A DNA stretch of 7,148 nt, taken from positions 1-7,148 of the forward strand of contig JAJXUQ010000027.1 in NCBI GenBank assembly GCA_021782685.1, read 5' to 3'. A program made the translations under genes and the position numbers. The notes below the pieces were generated by a model. It saw only the letters and a list, made by a program, of their open reading frames with translations. It did not search any database and was not told the origin of the DNA. The stretch is from a bacterium (GTDB lineage Bacteria; Patescibacteriota; Minisyncoccia; Phycocordibacterales; Phycocordibacteraceae). Of the stretch, positions 1 through 6,362 are shown in pieces (the stretch's first letter is position 1; each line of letters opens with the position of its first letter).

Positions 1-2
1 GG

Positions 3-125
3 ATCCGTATGATGGGACCTCTTTCGATTCTCATTTTCCTCCTCCTCTTTTCTCTCCTTTTCGCCGGACCGTTCTTGAATCTTGTCTTCTGGATTTTTGG
101 ACTCCTCACGGGGAGCGGTATATAG
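3..125 (+). CDS. Hydrophobic short protein or C-terminal end of a membrane protein (5' end uncertain)
   Basis: The frame is open from the left edge of the window to a TAG at 123-125. Two adjacent ATG codons lie at 9 and 12, so it is either a whole protein of about 37-38 residues or the tail of a gene starting before the window; the ribosome binding region is not visible. The peptide is almost entirely hydrophobic: a run of Leu, Ile and Phe (about residues 5-18 from the ATG at 9), a Gly-Pro break, then a second apolar stretch containing a Trp. It could form one or two short membrane segments. I do not recognise a family. Its end overlaps the proposed promoter of the next gene. Coding status is supported only by the open frame, the apolar composition and the tight join to the next gene. 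Confidence 0.35.
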   Translation: MRMMGPLSILIFLLLFSLLFAGPFLNLVFWIFGLLTGSGI

Positions 126-126
126 T
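97..126 (+). promoter_or_regulatory. Putative sigma70-type promoter for the DUF3467-zwf pair
   Basis: A TTGGAC hexamer at 97-102 is followed after 18 bases by TATAGT at 121-126. The -10 box ends 7 bases before the ATG at 134, so transcription would start at or next to the A of that ATG, giving a leaderless transcript. The same geometry recurs upstream of the genes at 1784 and 5358. Seen: box and spacing. Inferred: promoter activity and leaderless start. Confidence 0.45.
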
Positions 127-133
127 GAGTCCT

Positions 134-385
134 ATGGATTTCAACAAGATTCCCAAGCAGTTTTGTGAAGGCGTCGTTGCGGGGCATTCGGAAGAGAATT
201 TCGTCATCATCATGAGCGTCGGCGAGAATGCGCACGCGTATGCGATCACCCCGCAGCACATGAAACGGCTCGTGCAGAGCCTTTCGCATCAGATGGAGGA
301 ATATGAAAAGAAGTTCGGCGTCATCAATGCGGCGTGGTCGCCCGGCATCGAAAGCCCGATCCAACCTAAAGATATCAAGGGGTGA
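134..385 (+). CDS. DUF3467-like small protein
   Basis: This 83-residue soluble protein resembles the DUF3467 family, short bacterial proteins of unknown biochemical role. The supporting pattern is an early Glu-Glu-Asn-Phe-Val strand (residues 20-24), a strand ending in Tyr-Ala-Ile-Thr-Pro (36-40), then an amphipathic helix HMKRLVQSL and the ending EEYEKKFGVI (55-64), which is typical of the family. The last 19 residues are Pro-rich and probably disordered. There is no signal peptide or membrane segment. ATG 134 is preferred because a TATAGT box sits 7 bases before it; an in-frame GTG at 125, overlapping the preceding TAG, would add three residues and has GGGGAG 9 bases upstream. Its TGA (383-385) overlaps the ATG of zwf by one base, so the two are probably translated from one mRNA by coupling. 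The family call comes from recognition of the pattern, not a search. Confidence 0.7.
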   Translation: MDFNKIPKQFCEGVVAGHSEENFVIIMSVGENAHAYAITPQHMKRLVQSLSHQMEEYEKKFGVINAAWSPGIESPIQPKDIKG

Positions 386-1737
386 TGGAGAATACCGCGC
401 GCACGCCGACTATCCTCATTATCGTCGGGATCACCGGCAATCTTTCGAGGCGGAAACTCTTGCCGGCTATCGGCGAGATGGCGGCGGCAGGCGTCCTGCC
501 GGAACAGTTCCGCATCGTGGGCGTCACGCGACAACAGACGGTCGCCTCCTCCGCGCTTCTGGAGAACGTCAAGAACGCGGAATACCTGCGCACGCGGATG
601 ACGCTTTCCCCCATGTCGCTCACCGATGCGGCGGGCTACGCGCGTCTCGGCGCATACCTGCGCGAGAACGAACGGGAGCTCGGTGGAGCAGCACAGCGCC
701 TCTGGTATCTTTCCGTCCCGCCGAAAACCGCATGGCCTATCATCGAACATCTCGGGCTCTCGGGACTCGCGAAAGCCCCGAACACGAAACTACTCCTTGA
801 AAAACCGTTCGGCGTCGACAGCGAGAGCGCGCGCGAGCTCGTCATGCATGTCGAACGCTCGTTTGCTCCGGAACAGGTCTACCGCATAGACCATTACCTT
901 GCGAAAGAAACGGTCCAGAATATCCTCGTGTTCCGCCGCGACAACCCGCTCTTTGAGCATTCGTGGAATAAGGATGCGATCGAGCGCGTCGATATCCTCG
1001 CGAGCGAGACCATAGGGATCGAGGGGCGGATCGCTTTTTATGAACAGACCGGCGCGCTCCGCGACCTGGTCCAGAGCCATCTGCTCCAACTCGCGGCGCT
1101 TACGCTCATGACCTTGCCGGAGGAGGATCAGCTGCAGCGCGTGCCGCACGCGCGTGCCGCGCTGCTGCGTACGCTGCAGGTGGATCCTGACCACGTCCAT
1201 CGCGGGCAATATGCGGGATATCGCGATGAGGTCGGCAATCCGGCGTCAATGGTCGAGACGTTCGCTTCGGTCACGCTCTTCTCTACGGACCCCCGCTGGC
1301 GCGGCGTGCCGCTCACGCTCACGACCGGAAAAGCGCTTGCCGAAAAAAAGACGGAAATCGTCATCACCTACCGGAGGGGCAGCGCGCCGAAGACGAACCG
1401 CCTTACGCTCCGCATCCAGCCGAACGAGGGGATCGAACTCTGTTTTTTTGCCAAGCGCCCCGGCTACGATCGCACTATCGAACGCGTTCCGCTCGCGTTT
1501 GCGTACGCCGACTACTTCGGTGCGCTCCCCGACGCCTATGAACACGTCTTTCTTGACGCTTTGCGCGGCGATCATACGCTCTTCGCTTCAAGCGAAGAGG
1601 TGCTTGAGTCGTGGCGTATCGTCGATGCCGTTCGAAGCGCCTGGGAGACGCGCCCTGGCGGGCTGACGCTCTATCCGCAAGGCGCGACGCCGGAACGCAT
1701 ACTCGAGAAAGAGGCTTCGGATATCCTGGGGCAGTGA
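385..1737 (+). CDS. zwf: Glucose-6-phosphate 1-dehydrogenase
   Basis: The enzyme oxidises glucose 6-phosphate to 6-phosphogluconolactone with NAD(P)+, the first step of the oxidative pentose phosphate route, in the cytoplasm. Residues from ATG 385 (450 aa; family usually about 480-510, so slightly compact). The N-terminal Rossmann domain has GITGNLSRRKLLPA (15-28), matching the family GASGDLxxRK, with Asn for the usual Asp, and Arg49 after the second strand. EKPFG is at 139-143. The substrate signature RIDHYLAKE is at 167-175, with Ala for the common Gly. The catalytic-region motif reads LVQSHLLQ (228-235): the key His is kept, but the preceding Asn is Ser. The C-terminal domain has RWRGVP (304-309), TGK (314-316), RIQPNEG (343-349) and a YEHVFLDALRGD segment (385-396). 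The start overlaps the upstream TGA; AAGGGG (377-382) is only 2 bases from ATG, so coupled re-initiation is likely. A GTG at 382 would add one residue. An in-frame stop at 367 excludes longer forms. Confidence 0.95.
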   Translation: MENTARTPTILIIVGITGNLSRRKLLPAIGEMAAAGVLPEQFRIVGVTRQQTVASSALLENVKNAEYLRTRMTLSPMSLTDAAGYARLGAYLRENERELGGAAQRLWYLSVPPKTAWPIIEHLGLSGLAKAPNTKLLLEKPFGVDSESARELVMHVERSFAPEQVYRIDHYLAKETVQNILVFRRDNPLFEHSWNKDAIERVDILASETIGIEGRIAFYEQTGALRDLVQSHLLQLAALTLMTLPEEDQLQRVPHARAALLRTLQVDPDHVHRGQYAGYRDEVGNPASMVETFASVTLFSTDPRWRGVPLTLTTGKALAEKKTEIVITYRRGSAPKTNRLTLRIQPNEGIELCFFAKRPGYDRTIERVPLAFAYADYFGALPDAYEHVFLDALRGDHTLFASSEEVLESWRIVDAVRSAWETRPGGLTLYPQGATPERILEKEASDILGQ

Positions 1738-1767
1738 ACACGTGCTCCCGTTTCTGCCGTATGCGGC

Positions 1768-1776
1768 TGCTATACT
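1768..1776 (+). promoter_or_regulatory. Putative extended -10 promoter for the secretion gene cluster
   Basis: TGC-TATACT at 1768-1776 matches an extended -10 element (TGn followed by a TATAAT-like hexamer) and lies in the 46-base gap between zwf and the PrgI gene. No convincing -35 is seen 16-18 bases upstream, which an extended -10 can tolerate. The box ends 7 bases before ATG 1784, so the transcript is predicted to begin at the start codon. No hairpin plus T-run terminator for zwf is visible in the gap, so readthrough from upstream is also possible. Confidence 0.5.
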
Positions 1777-1783
1777 ACGGTCA

Positions 1784-2209
1784 ATGGAATATCAGGTGCC
1801 ACAGTTCATCGATGTCGAGGACAGGATAATCGGTCCTCTGACCCTGAAGCAGTTCATCTATATCGCCGGCGCCGGCGGCCTCTGCATCATCTTCTTTGTC
1901 TACCTGCCGATAGTGTTCGCCCTCCTCTTCTCCGTACCGATAGTGGCGCTCGCCGTAGCGCTCGCTTTTTATAAAATGAACGGGAAGCCTTTCATCGAGA
2001 TACTCGAGGCGAGCTTCAATTACTATACGGGCGCGAAGCTGTTCCTCTGGAAGCACGAGGTGCCGAAAGAGAAGGAGCGAACGCCTGCCACGGAGGCGGC
2101 GGATAGGGCGGCGCGCTCCGCACGCGGCGCTCCAAAGCTTACGCGCGGGAAACTCTCGGAGCTCGCCTGGTCGCTTGATGTAAAATCACGTAACGACCTG
2201 AAGAACTGA
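1784..2209 (+). CDS. PrgI-family type IV secretion membrane protein
   Basis: A 141-residue inner-membrane protein of the PrgI family, found beside VirB4/TraC genes in type IV secretion and conjugation clusters of Gram-positive and CPR bacteria and thought to occupy a VirB3-like position. The N-terminus MEYQVPQFIDVEDRIIGPLT is typical: a short cytoplasmic stretch with a Pro and an acidic-Arg-Ile-Ile-Gly turn, then LTLKQFIYI leading into the membrane. Two adjacent hydrophobic helices lie at about 25-42 and 44-63, split by Leu-Pro. The family-like GKPFIEILEASFNYYTGAKLFLW segment spans 67-89. The remaining 50 residues are charged, Ala- and Lys/Arg-rich, and probably cytoplasmic. The frame opens at an upstream CTG/ATG region (ATG at 1742), but ATG 1784 gives the family start and follows the TATACT box. 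The next gene begins 3 bases after the stop. Confidence 0.85.
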   Translation: MEYQVPQFIDVEDRIIGPLTLKQFIYIAGAGGLCIIFFVYLPIVFALLFSVPIVALAVALAFYKMNGKPFIEILEASFNYYTGAKLFLWKHEVPKEKERTPATEAADRAARSARGAPKLTRGKLSELAWSLDVKSRNDLKN

Positions 2210-2212
2210 ACC

Positions 2213-2848
2213 ATGGCAGCCCACCCGACAAGCGCAACGCAACAATTCGTCCCGGTCAAAGAGATCCGGAGCGGGGTCGTCGTCCTCAAGGATGGCAGCT
2301 ACCGCGGCATACTCATCTGTTCCTCGATCAACTTCGGGCTGAAATCCGCCGAGGAGCAGCATGCCATTACGCTCGGTTTCCAGAACTTTCTCAACGTGCT
2401 CGATTTTTCGATCCAGATCGTAATAAATTCGCGCAGGATGGACCTGCGCCCCTACCTCGCGCTTCTTGCCGATAAAGAATCGGCGCAGAAGACCGAGCTC
2501 ATGCGGATCCAGCTGCACGAATATATCGAGTTCATCCGCTCCTTCACCGATCAAGCGAATATCATGGCGAAGTCGTTTTACGTCGTCGTGCCGTACGCGC
2601 CGCGCGTCTCCACCGCCGGCACGGTCAGTTTCTTGCGACGCGAGAAAACGCCGGAAAAAGACGCCGCGGACCTCTCGTCTTTCGAGGAGAGCCGCGCGCA
2701 GCTCGAGCAGCGGCTTGCGCTTGTCGCAAGCGGCCTTGCGAACGCGGGAGTCCGTGCGGTCCCGCTCGGCACCGAGGAGACCATCGAACTCCTGTATCGC
2801 TCCTTCAATCCGGGCGAGCTCGAGAACCCTATCCGCCTTGACGCCTAA
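2213..2848 (+). CDS. TraC-like protein (VirB4 N-terminal-type domain, stand-alone)
   Basis: A 211-residue soluble protein resembling the N-terminal domain of TraC/VirB4 ATPases but with no P-loop. Recognisable parts: TQQFVPVKEIRSGVVVLKDG (about 9-28), a strand RGILICSSINF followed by an alpha segment ending in SAEEQHAITLGFQNFLNVLD (45-64), IQIVINSRRMDL (67-78), a helix rich in charged residues with EYIEFIRSF (103-111), SFYVVVPY (121-128), a basic loop with RREK, a helical stretch (155-178), and LYRSFNPGE near the end (194-202), as in VirB4-type N-terminal regions. Such stand-alone proteins precede VirB4 genes in CPR and some Firmicutes clusters and are presumed to help assemble or dock the ATPase at the membrane. 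No strong Shine-Dalgarno sequence precedes ATG 2213. It lies 3 bases after the PrgI stop and 4 bases before the VirB4 start. The role is inferred from family and position. Confidence 0.75.
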   Translation: MAAHPTSATQQFVPVKEIRSGVVVLKDGSYRGILICSSINFGLKSAEEQHAITLGFQNFLNVLDFSIQIVINSRRMDLRPYLALLADKESAQKTELMRIQLHEYIEFIRSFTDQANIMAKSFYVVVPYAPRVSTAGTVSFLRREKTPEKDAADLSSFEESRAQLEQRLALVASGLANAGVRAVPLGTEETIELLYRSFNPGELENPIRLDA

Positions 2849-2852
2849 CGCT

Positions 2853-4673
2853 ATGTCGCTTCTTGATTTTCTGAACCGTAAAAAAGAAGAGGTGCCGGCG
2901 ATAACGCCGGTCCTGCCGAAAGACATTTACCGGCAGGGGTCTCTGGACCTCATTGATACCATAGCGCCAACCGCGCTCAAGATCAGCTCGCGCGAGCTCG
3001 AGCTCGGAGAGAAGTTCGTCCGCGCCTTCTACACTATCTCGTATCCGCGATTTCTCGCTGACAGCTGGTTCTCGCCGGTCATCAATCTCGATAAGGTGCT
3101 CGATATCTCCATATTCATCCATCCGGTAGAGACCGAGCAGGCGCTTCGCGGCTTCCAGAAAAAAGTCGCCGAGGTCCAGAGTCAGATCAATGAGCGCGAA
3201 GCGAAAGGACTCGTGCGGGATCCCTTGCTCGACACCGCATACCAGGATCTTGAGAACCTGCGGGACAACCTTCAGCAGGCGCAGGAGAAACTTTTCGACG
3301 TCGGCCTGTATCTCGCGCTCTATGGCGACTCCAAAGAGGAGATCGCCAAGGCCGAGGGCGATATCCGCGGCATTCTCGACGCGAAACTCGTCTATACGAA
3401 GCCGGCTCTTTTCCAGCAGGAGCAAGGGTTCCGTTCGTGCCTGCCGCTCGGCACCGATGAGCTGCTCGTCAATTCGAAACTGAACTCCTCTCCTCTTTCC
3501 TCGATTTTTCCTTTCGTATCTTTCGATCTCACGAGCGACCGCGGGATCCTTTATGGCATCAATCGTCACAATTCCTCGCTCATCCTCTTCGACCGTTTCT
3601 CGCTGGAGAACTACAATTCGGTCGTCTTCGCGAAGTCAGGAAGCGGGAAAAGCTACTCGACGAAACTCGAGATACTCCGTTCTCTCATGTTCGACACGGA
3701 TGTCATCGTCATCGATCCCGAACACGAGTATTGGCAGCTCGCCGAGGCGACCGGCGGACGATCGTTCCGTATCTCGCTCTCTTCCGAACACCACATCAAC
3801 CCGTTCGACCTGCCTCCGGTCAAAGAGGACGAGGATCCGCGCGACATACTGCGTTCCAATATCATCGCGCTCGTCGGGCTTTTCCGTATCATGCTTTCCG
3901 GCCTTTCTCCGGAAGAAGACGCGATCATCGACCGGGCGATCAGCGAGACGTACGCGCTGAAGGACATCACCGGCGACGCCGATTTCACCGGCGCCGAACC
4001 GCCGCTGCTCTCCGATTTTGAACAGGTGCTCTCCGGCATGGAAGGGAGCGAGTCTCTCGTCGAACGGCTCTCGAAATATACCCGCGGCACGTGGTCGGGA
4101 TTCCTCAACCAGCCGACCAATATCGACCTCAAACAGCAGTTTGCCGTCTTCTCGATACGCGACATGGAGGACGAGCTCAAGCCGGTTGCGATGTATATCG
4201 TCACGCACCATATATGGAACGAGGTGCGCCACGAGCTTAAGAAGCGGCTCCTCATCATCGATGAGGCGTGGTGGATGATGAAAAGCGAGGATACCGCTTC
4301 GTTCTTGTACTCCGTTGCCAAGCGCGGGCGCAAGTATTACCTCGGCGTCTGTACCATCACGCAGGACGTCGAGGACTTCCTGAAGAGCCCGTACGGGCGG
4401 CCTATTCTTGCCAACTCCTCCCTGCAGCTGCTGTTGAAACAGTCGCCGACGACGATCAGCGTGCTGCAGGAAACCTTCAATCTGACCGACGAGGAGAAAT
4501 ATCTCCTGCTCGAAGCGGGGGTAGGGGAGGGGCTCTTCTTCGCAGGACTGAAGCACGTCGCGATCAAGGTCGTCGCAAGCTATACCGAGGATCAGATAAT
4601 CACTTCCGACCCGTCGCAGCTTCTTGCGATAAAGGAAGGAAAAGAACGCCATGCCCTTGCGCAAAAAGAGTAG
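2853..4673 (+). CDS. virB4: VirB4/TraC-family type IV secretion ATPase
   Basis: A 606-residue P-loop ATPase of the VirB4/TraC/TrbE family, expected at the cytoplasmic face of the inner membrane, where it powers pilus assembly or substrate transfer. The N-terminal part (about 1-230) has the family-like start IAPTALKISSRELELG, the strand YISYPRF-type segment (60-67), and a Gln/Glu-rich helical stretch (96-150), probably coiled. Walker A is AKSGSGKS at 260-267. VIVIDPEHEYWQL follows at 284-296, and Walker B LLIIDEAWWMM at 466-476. The block GRKYYLGVCTITQDVEDFL (492-510) and ANSSLQLLLKQSP (519-531) match the C-terminal half of the family. All catalytic elements look intact. Length is short relative to the roughly 780-850 residues of VirB4 of Agrobacterium type. 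The frame stays open upstream to 2466, but that part is a Ser/Arg-rich shadow of the previous gene; ATG 2853 is the natural start. The 3' end overlaps the next gene by 23 bases. Confidence 0.92.
   Translation: MSLLDFLNRKKEEVPAITPVLPKDIYRQGSLDLIDTIAPTALKISSRELELGEKFVRAFYTISYPRFLADSWFSPVINLDKVLDISIFIHPVETEQALRGFQKKVAEVQSQINEREAKGLVRDPLLDTAYQDLENLRDNLQQAQEKLFDVGLYLALYGDSKEEIAKAEGDIRGILDAKLVYTKPALFQQEQGFRSCLPLGTDELLVNSKLNSSPLSSIFPFVSFDLTSDRGILYGINRHNSSLILFDRFSLENYNSVVFAKSGSGKSYSTKLEILRSLMFDTDVIVIDPEHEYWQLAEATGGRSFRISLSSEHHINPFDLPPVKEDEDPRDILRSNIIALVGLFRIMLSGLSPEEDAIIDRAISETYALKDITGDADFTGAEPPLLSDFEQVLSGMEGSESLVERLSKYTRGTWSGFLNQPTNIDLKQQFAVFSIRDMEDELKPVAMYIVTHHIWNEVRHELKKRLLIIDEAWWMMKSEDTASFLYSVAKRGRKYYLGVCTITQDVEDFLKSPYGRPILANSSLQLLLKQSPTTISVLQETFNLTDEEKYLLLEAGVGEGLFFAGLKHVAIKVVASYTEDQIITSDPSQLLAIKEGKERHALAQKE
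4633..4639 (+). promoter_or_regulatory. Shine-Dalgarno-like ribosome binding site inside virB4
   Basis: The purine run AGGAAGG lies 11 bases before ATG 4651, within the last codons of the VirB4 gene. It is the clearest Shine-Dalgarno-like sequence in the window and fixes the start of the membrane protein despite its overlap with the preceding gene. The other internal starts show weak or no such signal. Confidence 0.5.
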
Positions 4674-5328
4674 CGAGCCGCCGCCCGTGATGACCTGGAT
4701 GCGGGCAGCGCCGGTCCTCGCTGTCTGTTTTGTTTTCGATGCGCTGCGTTTCATATTCGAACAGTTCTGGTTCTTCGGGCCGGCGTTTATCGGCGTCGCG
4801 ACAAACGCCGCTCTTCATGGCGGGATCCTCGGGAAAATGGCCGGGGTGCTCGTGGGCGGCATCGCCGCTTTCGTCGGAGGGCCTTTTTTCGTAATCTTCG
4901 GTGTCGTGATGGCGATGGCGGTCGGGCTCATGGGATGGATGATCGTCGGGCTCATGCTCCTGCTCACGAACGCGCGCCTGTTCAAAGAGAACGCCGGGAG
5001 TACGCTTTGGTTCGTCTTCAGCCTCGGCATAAGCGAGATACCGTTTATCGACTCGCTGCCCGTGCTTACCGTCATAATGGCGAGGATGTACCATTCCCAG
5101 ATAAAGAAAGAACGGGCTGCTCTGAAAGCATACGAGAATGAACAGGCCGGATTGCTCCGCGCGGAACAAGCGCAGCAGGCGGCGGAAATCATGCAGGTTC
5201 GCGCTACCGAGCTCGCCCAGGCCGAACAGCAGGAAGCGGAGGAGGACGATGCGCTCTACGAACAAGCCACAAACGACGAGCTGTACGACGATGGGGAAAT
5301 CCCCGAGAGTGTGCGTAAGCGCGCATAG
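4651..5328 (+). CDS. Polytopic membrane protein with charged coiled-coil tail, part of the secretion cluster
   Basis: A 225-residue protein that I cannot assign to a named family. A basic N-terminus (MPLRKKSS) and a Pro-rich stretch precede hydrophobic segments at about 17-50 (one or two helices, with many Phe), 62-106 (Gly/Val/Met-rich, probably two helices) and 118-146 (with GISEIPFIDSLPVLTVIMAR). From about 148 to 200 the sequence is Lys/Glu/Ala/Gln-rich and likely coiled coil, ending in an acidic stretch (197-217) and a basic end. By the positive-inside rule, the N-terminus and tail are probably cytoplasmic. The start is supported by AGGAAGG at 4633-4639, 11 bases upstream and inside the VirB4 gene, and the 23-base overlap implies coupled translation. 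Its place directly after VirB4 suggests an inner-membrane component of the same apparatus. It is too short and has too few helices to be a clear VirB6/TrbL protein. Confidence 0.8.
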   Translation: MPLRKKSSEPPPVMTWMRAAPVLAVCFVFDALRFIFEQFWFFGPAFIGVATNAALHGGILGKMAGVLVGGIAAFVGGPFFVIFGVVMAMAVGLMGWMIVGLMLLLTNARLFKENAGSTLWFVFSLGISEIPFIDSLPVLTVIMARMYHSQIKKERAALKAYENEQAGLLRAEQAQQAAEIMQVRATELAQAEQQEAEEDDALYEQATNDELYDDGEIPESVRKRA

Positions 5329-5345
5329 CCGCCTCGCGCACGCGA

Positions 5346-5351
5346 TATACT
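5346..5351 (+). promoter_or_regulatory. Putative -10 box (TATACT) before the secreted-protein gene
   Basis: TATACT at 5346-5351 stands out as an AT-rich island in the GC-rich 29-base gap between the membrane protein and the Ig-like protein genes. It ends 6 bases before ATG 5358, predicting a leaderless transcript. No TTGACA-like -35 or TG extension is evident, so the support is weaker than for the box at 1771. AGAGG directly before the ATG is too close to act as a usual ribosome binding site. Confidence 0.4.
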
Positions 5352-5357
5352 AGAGGT

Positions 5358-6362
5358 ATGCACGTACGCGCTCTGCGGCCATCCTTCATCGCTCTTGCCG
5401 GGCTCGTTCTCGCGCTGCCTGCGATAGTGGGCGCGCAGTCTTTCGGTATCGGCAGCGGCGACCCGTTCTCGCTTTCGGTGAACCCGCAGAATCCGGCCCC
5501 CTACGGCCAAGTAACGCTTTCGGCAGTCTCGGCGTCGCTCAATCTCGCGAACGCGACTATGACCGTCTCGGTAGGGGGTAAGGAAATCTATCGCGGCAAT
5601 GTGCAGCCGGTGAAGGTTACGCTCGGCGGAACAGGGGTCCTGACGAGCGTAACGGTGGCTATTTCCGTAAACGGCGCGACGTATCGCAAGACGCTTTCCC
5701 TCCGTCCGCAGGATGTCGTGCTCGTCGCGGAGCCAATCTCTTCCGCCCCCGTGCTCTATCCGGGCAAACCGCTCGTACCGCTCGAGGGGACGGTGCGGGT
5801 TGTCGCCATGGCAAATCTGAAGGGCGCGAACGGGAAGACGCTTGATCCGAACGCTCTTTCGTACGCCTGGACGGTCGACGGCGCCCAGATCGCAAACGTT
5901 TCCGGTATCGGCAAAGAAGCGATCGTCGTGGCGTCGCCGCTTCAATACCGCGACCGGACCGTTTCGGTCACCGTCGAAAGCCAGGATGGGAATCTCGTGG
6001 GCGGCGCGTCGCTTTCGCTCACCGCCCAGGCGCCGACGCTACGCCTCTATGAGAATGACCCGTTGCTCGGCATCCTCTATGACCATGCTCTTTCGGGCGG
6101 CTATACCGTTACCGGAGCGGAAACATCGCTCTACGCAGCGCCGTTCTCCTTCCCGAGCGTAAATGGCGCGCCGGCGCTCCAATGGTTCTTGAATGGCGCG
6201 CCGGCGCAGACGGGCAACTCTATAACGCTCCGGCCGACGGGCTCCGGAGAGGGGAGCGCTTCGCTTTCGCTTGTCGCCTCCTCGGGAGACTTCGTGAACG
6301 CGACGGCGAACCTCCCGCTCTCCTTCGGCGCAAAGTCGGGCGGTAACCTTTTCGGCCTATGA
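5358..6362 (+). CDS. Secreted beta-rich (Ig-like) protein of the pilus/secretion cluster
   Basis: A 334-residue protein with a signal peptide: basic start (MHVRALRPS), apolar core (10-23) and a VGA cleavage site, giving a mature end near Gln27. No lipobox Cys is present. The mature part consists of alternating short beta strands with Ser, Thr, Val, Gly and Asn, consistent with two or three Ig-like sandwich domains at about 34-118, 143-224 and 228-323. Notable stretches are DPFSLSVNPQNPAPYGQVTL (35-54), YAWTVDG (169-175; PKD/Ig-like) and RLYENDPLLGILYDHAL (229-245). A 16-base direct repeat encodes NGAPA twice (269-273 and 279-283). No Cys, catalytic signature, sortase signal or C-terminal membrane anchor is seen. 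I recall similar proteins next to pilin-like genes in Parcubacteria, but their function is unknown to me. A 4-base overlap with the next gene links it to the pilin candidate, suggesting a periplasmic or surface partner. It may have its own promoter. Confidence 0.8.
   Translation: MHVRALRPSFIALAGLVLALPAIVGAQSFGIGSGDPFSLSVNPQNPAPYGQVTLSAVSASLNLANATMTVSVGGKEIYRGNVQPVKVTLGGTGVLTSVTVAISVNGATYRKTLSLRPQDVVLVAEPISSAPVLYPGKPLVPLEGTVRVVAMANLKGANGKTLDPNALSYAWTVDGAQIANVSGIGKEAIVVASPLQYRDRTVSVTVESQDGNLVGGASLSLTAQAPTLRLYENDPLLGILYDHALSGGYTVTGAETSLYAAPFSFPSVNGAPALQWFLNGAPAQTGNSITLRPTGSGEGSASLSLVASSGDFVNATANLPLSFGAKSGGNLFGL
6162..6207 (+). repeat. 16-bp direct repeat, two copies 30 bp apart
   Basis: The same 16 bases (beginning AATGGCGCGCC) occur at 6162-6177 and 6192-6207, in the same reading frame, 30 bases apart. 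Each encodes Asn-Gly-Ala-Pro-Ala and contains the 8-base palindrome GGCGCGCC. It probably arose by a small in-frame duplication within the coding region for the last beta domain; the 14 bases between the copies are not themselves repeated. Confidence 0.85.

Noticed and set aside
1..6. GGATCC (BamHI site) at the first base as a sign of a cloning junction
   Set aside because: A single six-base match at the edge is not evidence; the reading frame continues through it and nothing vector-like follows.
125..133. GTG start at 125 for the DUF3467-like gene
   Set aside because: It overlaps the preceding TAG and has GGGGAG 9 bases upstream, so it remains possible, but ATG 134 matches the spacing from the TATAGT box and is a stronger start codon.
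1742..1783. Earlier start of the PrgI gene at ATG 1742
   Set aside because: The added 14 residues are not like the family N-terminus, and the proposed promoter box lies inside them; ATG 1784 begins the typical PrgI sequence.
1738..1783. Possible terminator or operator around CACGTG at 1739-1744
   Set aside because: Only the six-base core is palindromic, the flanks do not pair well, and no T-run follows.
2466..2852. Upstream extension of the virB4 frame
   Set aside because: The translation is Ser/Arg-rich low-complexity and lies over the TraC-like gene in another frame. The family-like protein begins at ATG 2853.
3636..4754. Long open frame of 372 codons on the minus strand opposite virB4
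   Set aside because: It is antisense to a gene with intact Walker motifs and family blocks; its translation is rich in Arg/Glu/Val with no recognisable motif. In this GC-rich DNA such shadow frames are common.
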